A stretch of 64,000 nt of DNA from Lelliottia wanjuensis (lineage in GTDB: Bacteria > Pseudomonadota > Gammaproteobacteria > Enterobacterales > Enterobacteriaceae). Under the pieces are notes generated by a model. It worked only from the letters and a program-made list of their open reading frames with translations. It ran no database searches and was not told where the DNA came from. Position 1 is the first letter of the stretch. Every line of letters begins with the position of its first letter. Location of the stretch: the NCBI RefSeq assembly GCF_030238365.1, contig NZ_JASSOT010000049.1:1-64000 (forward strand), written 5' to 3'. Shown piece by piece: positions 57,832 to 64,000 of this stretch. The position numbers and the translations under genes were made by a program.

Positions 57832-58290
57832 TCAGTTCGCCAGGGCGCGTCGTTGCTGGCGTCGCTTGATAAATTTATCGCGCAGCGTGTCGTACGCCCA
57901 GTTATAGAACATGGTGTACGGCAGGAAGAACAGGAAGAAACCTATTTCTAGGGTGAATGCCTGTAGCAGCGTCACGCCGAGCACCGCCGAAACGATCGAC
58001 ACCCCGATCACGATAAAGCCACACTCAAAGCCCAGGGCATGGAGGGCGCGCACTTTCGCGGTACGGGTAACGCGGTGAACCGGCCAGAAGCGGTCGAAGC
58101 CGAAGTTATAGATGATGTTCCAGACCATCGCCGTCGTCGCCAGAACAATGGTGAGTCCGCCCATCTCCATTACCGAACGCTGCATTAGCCAGGCGGCGGT
58201 CGGCGCCAGGATCGCCGTCGCAATCCCCTCGAAGCACACCGCGTGGAAGACGCGCTCCGGCAGTTTTCGTTTTTGTACATCGTGTTGCAT
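57832..58290 (-). CDS. PACE-family multidrug/biocide efflux pump, AceI-like
   Basis: A 152-residue membrane protein with four transmembrane helices arranged as two bacterial transmembrane pair (BTP) domains. The conserved opening RVFHAVCFEGIATAI has the glutamate essential for proton coupling in AceI, followed by NIIYNFGFDRF; the second repeat has RALHALGFECGFI and YNWAYDTLRDKF. AceI exports chlorhexidine and polyamines. A divergent LysR gene 103 bases away is the usual regulator arrangement. Confidence 0.93.
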   Translation of the reverse strand: MQHDVQKRKLPERVFHAVCFEGIATAILAPTAAWLMQRSVMEMGGLTIVLATTAMVWNIIYNFGFDRFWPVHRVTRTAKVRALHALGFECGFIVIGVSIVSAVLGVTLLQAFTLEIGFFLFFLPYTMFYNWAYDTLRDKFIKRRQQRRALAN

Positions 58291-58348
58291 AACCTGACCT
58301 CATGAATTCGCCGGAATGGGCGTTGATGCGAGCTATTTTTATCGTTAT

Positions 58349-58390
58349 TTGTGATATATAAAAGATACTATCCATCGATAAAATAGATAC
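58349..58390. promoter_or_regulatory. GATA/TATC-rich divergent promoter region
   Basis: Between the PACE and LysR genes GATA or TATC recurs about every 4-12 bases, including TATC-CATC-GATA at 58369-58380. It is a plausible binding site for the LysR product, whose ATG is at 58394. Confidence 0.4.
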
Positions 58391-58393
58391 TTC

Positions 58394-59260
58394 ATGCGCT
58401 ACTCCCCCGAAGCTCTGAACGCCTTCGTTGAAACCGTCGCCACTGGCTCGTTCTCCGCGGCGGCGCGACGCCTGCGTAAAAGCCAGTCCACTGTCAGCAC
58501 CGCGATTGCCAATCTGGAAGCCGATCTCGGATTCGCGCTCTTTGACCGCTCCGCGCGCCAGCCGGTTTTAACCGAGCAGGGCGAACAGGTGTTGGGCTAC
58601 GTGCAGTCGATTCTGGCTGCCATCGCGCGTCTGGATGAGCTGGCGGTCTCCCTGACGGCGCAGACCGAAGCCCGGCTGACCTTTGTGCTCTCAGACACGC
58701 TCAACCCGGACGTGCTGGAGGAGCTGATGATCCAGTTCGACAGGCGCTTTCCGCACACGGAGTTTGAGTGCCTGATTGGCGAGGAGGAGGACGTGATCGA
58801 TCTTCTGCAAAAGGAGCGCGCGCAGATTGGCCTCACGGAGGCGCGCGACGTATATCCCACCGGGATCGGCGTGATCCGCCTGCCAATGCAAACCCAGATG
58901 GCGATCTATGTCTCGACCACCCATCCGCTCGCGGCGCAGGGCCGGGTGGAAGTCGATGAACTGCACGGCTGGCGCGAACTGCAGCTGAGCACCTATCTGG
59001 AACGCGAAACCCCCCAGGTGCGCGGCCCGATCTGGTCTGCGCCTAACTATCTGTTGCTGCTGAGCATGGCGGTGCAGGGCTTCGGCTGGTGCGCGTTGCC
59101 CTGTGCGCTGGTGGAGGAGTTTGCCGCCGCCAAAAGTCTGGTGCAAATCAGCGTTCCCGGCTGGCCGCGCTCGGTCGCCATCGATCTTCTGTGGAACAAA
59201 CGCAGTCCGCCAGGCGTCGCCGGAAGCTGGCTGCGCCAGTATCTGCAGGACGCGCGCTAA
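58394..59260 (+). CDS. LysR-type regulator divergent from the PACE pump
   Basis: A 288-residue LysR-type factor with an N-terminal HTH (about 3-62, FVETVATGSFSAAARRLRKSQSTVSTAIANLE) and an effector domain from about residue 90. The divergent layout resembles AceR/aceI in Acinetobacter, where the regulator activates the pump in response to substrate, but this protein may differ in its ligand. Confidence 0.9.
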   Translation: MRYSPEALNAFVETVATGSFSAAARRLRKSQSTVSTAIANLEADLGFALFDRSARQPVLTEQGEQVLGYVQSILAAIARLDELAVSLTAQTEARLTFVLSDTLNPDVLEELMIQFDRRFPHTEFECLIGEEEDVIDLLQKERAQIGLTEARDVYPTGIGVIRLPMQTQMAIYVSTTHPLAAQGRVEVDELHGWRELQLSTYLERETPQVRGPIWSAPNYLLLLSMAVQGFGWCALPCALVEEFAAAKSLVQISVPGWPRSVAIDLLWNKRSPPGVAGSWLRQYLQDAR

Positions 59261-59354
59261 TCCTGTGACAAAACTCACTTTTTTTAAACAATTACGTTAA
59301 TTGTTGATAACAATGCATCTACTATCAGCGGTGTCATTTTGCGCAGAGGTAGAG

Positions 59355-60533
59355 ATGAAAGATGTCGTGATAGTGGGTGCGTTGCGTACGGCTATCGGCT
59401 GTTTTCAGGGCGCGCTGGCACGCCACTCGGCGGTTGAACTGGGGAGCGTGGTCGTGAAAGCCCTGGTCGAACGCAGTGGGATTGCCGCCCATGAAATTGA
59501 TGAAGTGATCCTGGGCCAGGTGCTGACGGCGGGTGCCGGGCAGAACCCTGCGCGTCAGGCGGCGCTGAAAGGCGGGCTGCCGAATACGGTCTCGGCGATC
59601 ACCATCAACGACGTCTGTGGCTCGGGGCTGAAAGCGCTGCATCTCGCGACCCAGGCGATTCAGTGCGGAGAGGCCGACGTGATCATCGCCGGCGGCCAGG
59701 AGAACATGAGCCGCGCGCCGCACGTTCTCACCGACAGTCGAACCGGCGCACAGCTTGGTAACAGCCAACTGCTCGACAGCCTGGTACACGACGGCCTGTG
59801 GGATGCGTTCAACGATTATCATATGGGCGTGACGGCGGAAAATCTGGCGCGGGAGTATGGCATCAGCCGTGAACTACAGGATGCCTACGCCCTCAGTTCG
59901 CAGCAAAAAGCGCGCGCCGCCATCGACTCCGGGCGTTTTCGCGATGAAATCGTGCCGGTGAATACGCTGCATCAAAACGGTCAACTGCTGATTGTCGACA
60001 CCGACGAACAGCCGCGCACGGACGCCAGCGCCGAAGGGCTGGCGATGCTCAATCCTGCTTTTGAAACGCTCGGCTCGGTAACGGCGGGCAACGCCTCGTC
60101 GATCAACGACGGCGCGGCGGCGGTGGTGATGATGAGCGAAAGCAAAGCCGAAGAGCTGAATCTTCCGGTGCTGGCGCGCATCAAAGCCTTTGCCAGCGTG
60201 GGCGTCGATCCTGCCCTGATGGGGATCGCGCCGGTGTACGCCACGCGTCGCTGTCTGGAGCGTGCGGGCTGGCAGCTTGGCGATGTGGATCTGATTGAAG
60301 TGAACGAAGCCTTTGCTGCCCAGGCGATCTCGGTCGGGAAAATGCTGGAGTGGGATCCGAGCAGGGTGAATGTCAACGGCGGGGCGATTGCGCTCGGCCA
60401 CCCGATTGGCGCGTCCGGCTGTCGTATTTTGGTCTCGCTGGTGCATGAGATGACCAAGCGCAACGCGCGCAAAGGGTTAGCCACCCTGTGCATTGGCGGC
60501 GGGCAGGGCGTGGCGTTAGCTATCGAAAGATAG
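59355..60533 (+). CDS. yqeF: Acetyl-CoA acetyltransferase YqeF
   Basis: A 392-residue thiolase matching E. coli YqeF. The nucleophilic cysteine is in NDVCGSGLKALH near residue 88; the catalytic histidine is in NGGAIALGHPIGASG and the second cysteine in TLCIGGGQGVA. It condenses two acetyl-CoA to acetoacetyl-CoA or the reverse. The ATG at 59355 gives MKDVVIVGAL; an 18-codon extension upstream is not supported. Single-gene unit with its own terminator. Confidence 0.95.
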   Translation: MKDVVIVGALRTAIGCFQGALARHSAVELGSVVVKALVERSGIAAHEIDEVILGQVLTAGAGQNPARQAALKGGLPNTVSAITINDVCGSGLKALHLATQAIQCGEADVIIAGGQENMSRAPHVLTDSRTGAQLGNSQLLDSLVHDGLWDAFNDYHMGVTAENLAREYGISRELQDAYALSSQQKARAAIDSGRFRDEIVPVNTLHQNGQLLIVDTDEQPRTDASAEGLAMLNPAFETLGSVTAGNASSINDGAAAVVMMSESKAEELNLPVLARIKAFASVGVDPALMGIAPVYATRRCLERAGWQLGDVDLIEVNEAFAAQAISVGKMLEWDPSRVNVNGGAIALGHPIGASGCRILVSLVHEMTKRNARKGLATLCIGGGQGVALAIER

Positions 60534-60556
60534 TTCGCAGGAAATAACATTTTTAC

Positions 60557-60583
60557 GAAGCCTCCTTATTGGAGGCTTTTTTG
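60557..60583 (+). terminator. yqeF terminator
   Basis: AAGCCTCC-TTATT-GGAGGCTTTTTT forms an eight-pair stem with a T-tract 24 bases after the yqeF stop. Confidence 0.92.
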
Positions 60584-60755
60584 TATCCGTCTGAAATCTA
60601 TTTTTACCCTTATGAGATGATTCTAAAGACTCCGGTTAAATCTAATAGCTTCGTATTCTGATCAAATACCCTCATTGTGTGATCTTAAACCTGAAATTCC
60701 CTTTTAATGCCCTGCGTTTGTTGATGGCTGTCACGTCGATCTTTGCCAAAAAAAG

Positions 60756-60784
60756 TGAAACAAATAATTACGATCTTGATCACT
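60756..60784 (+). promoter_or_regulatory. KdgR half-site and CRP-like site upstream of kdgM
   Basis: GTGAAAC at 60755-60761 matches the left half of a KdgR box, without a good right half. TACGA-TCTTGA-TCACT at 60769-60784 resembles a CRP site. Porins of this family are normally controlled by both proteins. Confidence 0.35.
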
Positions 60785-60860
60785 AAAATACTGTTGGTTA
60801 AAAAATAAAATGCAATTTCATAAAAACGAAACATCATTTTATTTACTTGAGGGTTTTTGC

Positions 60861-61544
60861 ATGTTTAAGAAATCTCTGGTCCTTGCTTCTCTCGTTGGTG
60901 CGTCTTTTGCAGCTCAGGCTGTGACCGTTGACTTACGTCACGAATATATCGACAGCGGCTCTAACGCCGACCGTGTCTCCGTGTCACACCGCTTCGCCAA
61001 TGGCTTAGGTTTCTCCGTGGAAGCGAAGTGGAAATCCGGCGGCGACAAAGCGGATCAGCCGTTTGCTGATGTCGTGGGTAACGGCCATGAAGACCAGATT
61101 AGCTGGCGCTGGAAAGCCACCGACAATATTGCGCTGACACCGGCATTTACTATCGAAAGTAATGACAGCCGTACCATCTATAAACCGAATCTGCATTTGC
61201 AATACAGTTTCGACAGCGGTTTCTACGTGGCTGCCCGTTATCGTTATGAATATACCCGCTACCCATCCAGCTCAAATAAAGACGATGATAAAGTGAATCG
61301 TGGCGATGCGTGGGTGGGTTGGGTGATGGGCGATTTCCGTACCGAGCTGAATTATGTTTATGCGAAGAGTTCAGAAGGGATGATTCGTAATAACAATAAA
61401 GATTATTCTAACGAATATAACGCCAAGCTGGCTTACAAATGGGATAAAAACTGGGCACCGTATGTGGAAGTGGGCAACGTGGGCGTGAAAGATACCGACG
61501 AGCGTCAGACCCGTTTCCGTTTAGGTGTGGCGTATTCCTTCTAA
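60861..61544 (+). CDS. kdgM: Oligogalacturonate-specific porin, KdgM family
   Basis: A 227-residue outer membrane protein. The signal peptide MFKKSLVLASLVGASFAAQA is followed by VTVDLRHEYIDSGSNADRVSVSH, the KdgM family opening, and the C-terminus ends in the phenylalanine-terminated strand FRLGVAYSF required for outer membrane insertion. KdgM is a small monomeric barrel for acidic oligosaccharides; NanC is a related sialic acid porin. The adjacent ogl and kduI genes favour pectin fragments. The ATG at 60861 has GAGGG before it; a 17-codon extension to 60810 lacks a signal peptide. Confidence 0.9.
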   Translation: MFKKSLVLASLVGASFAAQAVTVDLRHEYIDSGSNADRVSVSHRFANGLGFSVEAKWKSGGDKADQPFADVVGNGHEDQISWRWKATDNIALTPAFTIESNDSRTIYKPNLHLQYSFDSGFYVAARYRYEYTRYPSSSNKDDDKVNRGDAWVGWVMGDFRTELNYVYAKSSEGMIRNNNKDYSNEYNAKLAYKWDKNWAPYVEVGNVGVKDTDERQTRFRLGVAYSF

Positions 61545-61569
61545 AAAATAATAAGCAGTACCTCCGGGA

Positions 61570-61601
61570 AAAAGCCGGCTCCACTGTGAGCCGGCTTTTT
61601 G
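61570..61601 (+). terminator. kdgM terminator
   Basis: AAAGCCGGCTC-CACTGT-GAGCCGGCTTTTT forms a strong stem with a T-tract. Confidence 0.93.
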
Positions 61602-61621
61602 CATTTCGATTCCGTGGTTTT

Positions 61622-61689
61622 GTAGGCCGGTGCAAGCGCAGCGCCGCCCGGCAAAAGCGCCCGATGGCGCTTCGCTTATCGGGCCTACG
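61622..61689. repeat. BIME between kdgM and ogl
   Basis: GTAGGCCGGTGCAAGCG ... CGCCCGGC is followed by GCGCCCGATGGCGC ... ATCGGGCCTACG, two REP palindromes in opposite orientation between convergent genes. Confidence 0.87.
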
Positions 61690-61705
61690 AAAAATAACAA
61701 ACACC

Positions 61706-61731
61706 AAAAAAAAGCCCTCCAGGAGGAGGGC
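61706..61731 (-). terminator. ogl terminator
   Basis: On the minus strand GCCCTCC-TCCT-GGAGGGC is followed by eight T residues, shortly after the ogl stop. Confidence 0.92.
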
Positions 61732-61758
61732 AAGGCCAGTTACAGAAACACTAACTAA

Positions 61759-62934
61759 TCATGCATGCAACATTTCAGGTTGCTCGGGGAGTTTCGCGAT
61801 ATAGAGGGCCGGTTTGCCGTCTTTATCGGAACTGAACAGTACCGCTTTATCATCCGGGGTAAAGGATGGATGCGGGTGAGTCACCTGACGGCTGTTCGCC
61901 ACGGTGGCCCAGGAGGTGTCATGCCGGGCGATGCGGAAGTGCGCTTTCTTCGCCACGTCAAAAGCATAAAGATAAGGATCGTTATCGATGGTATACCCGC
62001 TGGTGTCTTTCACATCCACCGGCGTGCCGGAGCCGTCGCCGACCAGCAGCGTGCCGTCGAAGTTACTCATCAAATGGGAGCAAGCGGGCATCTGCATCAC
62101 CGCTTCGTTAACGCCGGTATCCGGGTTGAAGCTGTAAATGGTGCGGCCCTGCTGGCCCTTCAGATAGGAGACATACACCAGCGCGGAGCCGTTCGGCACC
62201 CAGAATTCATGGGTGCAGCTCTCGCCTTCGGCGTGCTCTTTCACTTTGCGCACGTTGCTCCCGTCTTCATTCACCATCCACATCCGCGCATCGACCAGGT
62301 CATGCGGCCCTTCGTGGCAGAAGGCGACGGTGTTGTCGTCGAACGGGCGGTAGATCGGGTGGCCGAGCCAGTTCTTCTCTTCATGAATGGTCGCGCTTTC
62401 ACCGGTTTTCAGATCCACGCGCAGCAGGCGGCAGTGCGGCCCTTTGTGGAAAAAGTCGTGGAAAATTTTCCAGTCGTTGAGCGGCGTCCAGTCACTTTTT
62501 GCGATCTCGATTCCGACCAGTTTGGTGCAATCGCTGTTGGCGACCCAGGTGCCGTAGCCGACCCACTCGTCGGAGACGCGATACACTTCGCGCTCGACCA
62601 GCGTCTCAAGATTCACTTCCAGCAGGGTGCGATCGTTTTTGACGTAATAGAGGGACTTATCGTCCGGCGACAGAAAACCGCCGAAGGTGTTATCCCCCGC
62701 GCCTTCCGTCAGCTGCACCGCTTCGGCTTTTTTCAGATCCAGCAGGTAGTAGTTCCAGTGGCCGTCGAACTCCCCGGCGAACAGCAGGTGGCTGCCATCA
62801 TTAAAGAAGCACTTCTGATAAAAGTAGTTTCGATGACAGGTGATTTCCGGTGGGGTCAGGCGGGTGATTTCCACGCCCGTATCCGGATCCTGGCTGACGT
62901 CATAGTTCAGCGTGACCCGCATACCTTTAGCCAT
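61759..62934 (-). CDS. ogl: Oligogalacturonate lyase
   Basis: A 391-residue cytoplasmic beta-propeller lyase of the Dickeya/Yersinia Ogl family (PL22). It cleaves unsaturated and saturated digalacturonate to 5-keto-4-deoxyuronate and galacturonate. Family signatures are CHRNYFYQKCFFNDGS, GDNTFGGFLSP, FCHEGPHDLVDARMW, ESCTHEFWVP and RQVTHPHPSFTPD, which include the manganese-binding histidines. The ATG at 62934 follows AAGGAG; the opening at 62949 is five codons longer. Its product is the substrate of kduI next door. Confidence 0.95.
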   Translation of the reverse strand: MAKGMRVTLNYDVSQDPDTGVEITRLTPPEITCHRNYFYQKCFFNDGSHLLFAGEFDGHWNYYLLDLKKAEAVQLTEGAGDNTFGGFLSPDDKSLYYVKNDRTLLEVNLETLVEREVYRVSDEWVGYGTWVANSDCTKLVGIEIAKSDWTPLNDWKIFHDFFHKGPHCRLLRVDLKTGESATIHEEKNWLGHPIYRPFDDNTVAFCHEGPHDLVDARMWMVNEDGSNVRKVKEHAEGESCTHEFWVPNGSALVYVSYLKGQQGRTIYSFNPDTGVNEAVMQMPACSHLMSNFDGTLLVGDGSGTPVDVKDTSGYTIDNDPYLYAFDVAKKAHFRIARHDTSWATVANSRQVTHPHPSFTPDDKAVLFSSDKDGKPALYIAKLPEQPEMLHA

Positions 62935-62979
62935 GATGTGCTCCTTCAAGCGATAAGTTAAAAACTGAGTATTAAATTA

Positions 62980-62997
62980 TCAAAACATCGTTTCAAT
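62980..62997. promoter_or_regulatory. KdgR-type box upstream of ogl
   Basis: CAAAAC-ATC-GTTTCAA fits the KdgR pattern GAAAC-N3-GTTTC with one mismatch. It lies 46 bases before the ogl start. KdgR represses pectin genes until 2-keto-3-deoxygluconate binds. Confidence 0.6.
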
Positions 62998-63223
62998 GTG
63001 TGTGACTGATGGCGCACTTTGTAAGATTAATTGTCGGCGGTGATGAGTATCTTTGATTTTGAACAGCGAATGTTTTCTCTGCTGTCAAAACTTAAAGGTT
63101 TTATAATTTATTGTTTACTATGATAAATGTTCTGTCCTGTTTTCCCTTCGAACACATCTCAAGCCGCGTCAACTCTCAACAATCGTGATCCAAACTACAC
63201 TTCTGCCAATAACATGCAGAAAA

Positions 63224-63308
63224 AGTGAAACAACGTTTTAAATGTAATTGAAAACCCATTTCGCAGCGGATACTATGTCCCCATCGAGAAAACGGAACGT
63301 TGTTTCGT
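63224..63308. promoter_or_regulatory. Two KdgR-type boxes upstream of kduI
   Basis: GTGAAAC-AAC-GTTTTAA at 63225-63241 and CGGAAC-GTT-GTTTCGTT at 63293-63309 both fit the GAAAC-N3-GTTTC pattern. The 417-base ogl-kduI gap has no gene; it holds these and the ogl-proximal box, plus AT-rich divergent promoter sequence. Confidence 0.6.
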
Positions 63309-63351
63309 TAATTATCCTGGCCCTCGGGCACGATCAATTCTGGAGGTAAAT

Positions 63352-64000
63352 GTGGACGTCAGACAAAGCATCCACAGCGCGCACGCTAAGACGCTGGATA
63401 CTCAGGGGCTGCGCGATGAGTTTTTAGTTGAGAAGGTGTTTGTTGCTGATGAGTACACCATGGTGTACAGCCACATCGACCGCATCATCGTCGGCGGCAT
63501 TATGCCAGCCAGCAAAACCGTCTCTGTGGGCGGCGAAGTGGGTAAACAGCTGGGCGTGAGCTATTTCCTCGAGCGCCGCGAGCTGGGTGTGATCAACATC
63601 GGCGGGCCGGGCACCATCACCGTTGACGGCAAGTGCTTTGAGATCGGTCATCGTGACGCCCTGTATGTCGGCAAAGGCGCACAGGAAGTGGTGTTCGCCA
63701 GCATCGATAGCAGCAAACCGGCGAAGTTCTACTACAACTGCGCTCCGGCGCACACGGCCTACCCGACCAAAAAAGTGACGCCTGCGGACGTCGCGCCGGT
63801 CACCCTCGGCGACAACCTCACCAGCAACCGCCGCACCATCAACAAATACTTCGTTCCCGATGTGCTGGAAACCTGCCAGCTCAGCATGGGCCTGACCGAA
63901 CTCGACCCAGGCAATCTGTGGAACACCATGCCGTGCCATACCCATGAGCGCCGCATGGAAGTGTACTTCTATTTCAACATGGACGAAGACGCCTGCGTGT
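63352..64000 (+). CDS. kduI: 5-dehydro-4-deoxy-D-glucuronate isomerase (3' end outside window)
   Basis: The first 216 residues of KduI, which converts 5-keto-4-deoxyuronate to 2,5-diketo-3-deoxygluconate in pectin fragment breakdown. It starts with GTG at 63352 after TGGAGGT and reads [19 protein letters not shown], nearly as in E. coli. The zinc-binding motif [13 protein letters not shown] is included; a further histidine ligand lies beyond the window. It is divergent from ogl and in E. coli is followed by kduD. Confidence 0.96.
   Translation, partial: MDVRQSIHSAHAKTLDTQGLRDEFLVEKVFVADEYTMVYSHIDRIIVGGIMPASKTVSVGGEVGKQLGVSYFLERRELGVINIGGPGTITVDGKCFEIGHRDALYVGKGAQEVVFASIDSSKPAKFYYNCAPAHTAYPTKKVTPADVAPVTLGDNLTSNRRTINKYFVPDVLETCQLSMGLTELDPGNLWNTMPCHTHERRMEVYFYFNMDEDACV

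Overview
The window is a chromosomal segment of an enterobacterium close to Enterobacter, Lelliottia or Leclercia. Most genes match Escherichia coli K-12 genes in sequence, length and order: mscS, argO, yggE, argP, rpiA, serA, fau, 6S RNA, zapA, ygfB, pepP, ubiH, ubiI, gcvTHP, ygfF, bglA, yqfB, trhA, ygfZ, sdhE, ygfX, fldB, xerD, dsbC, recJ, prfB, lysS, idi, ygeR, glyU, then yqeG, yqeF and kduI. Differences from K-12 (an orphan TRAP binding protein, an extra RpiR-type regulator beside bglA, an ogl/kdgM pectin locus) argue against E. coli itself. Species is not resolved. REP/BIME palindromes lie between many core genes.

Layout. 1-205 is the right end of an IS3-family element that stops against half of a terminator upstream of mscS. 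361-31665 is core: osmoprotection and arginine export, serine and glycine/one-carbon metabolism, ubiquinone hydroxylases, redox and disulfide proteins, recombination (xerD, recJ), translation (prfB with its +1 frameshift, lysS) and isoprenoid metabolism. 31824-32721 holds the amidase activator ygeR and tRNA-Gly(CCC) glyU.

32722 to about 55370 is an accessory island at glyU. In E. coli this gap between glyU and yqeG is where the ETT2 type III secretion island sits. Here it carries (i) a small unknown gene, (ii) a complete chaperone-usher fimbrial operon followed by an IprA-like regulator, and (iii) a block on the minus strand encoding a BapA-like adhesin, its ABC/HlyD/TolC type I exporter, a LuxR-type regulator, a second exporter of colicin V (CvaA/CvaB) type with its own outer membrane protein, and a small double-glycine-type peptide with two glycine zippers. 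The last part looks like an undescribed class II microcin, or a secreted glycine-zipper peptide, with no recognisable immunity gene. It is the most novel content here. The island appears to combine surface attachment (pili, adhesin) with an exported peptide.

55371-64000 returns to small conserved genes (yjdI, yjdJ, a GNAT enzyme), then yqeG, a PACE efflux pump with a divergent LysR regulator, the thiolase yqeF, and an oligogalacturonide module: kdgM porin, ogl lyase and kduI (cut by the window end), with KdgR-type operators in the ogl-kduI gap.

Several starts given here are shorter than the longest open frame. They were chosen from ribosome binding sites, signal peptides and the lengths of known homologues recalled from memory; no database search was run.
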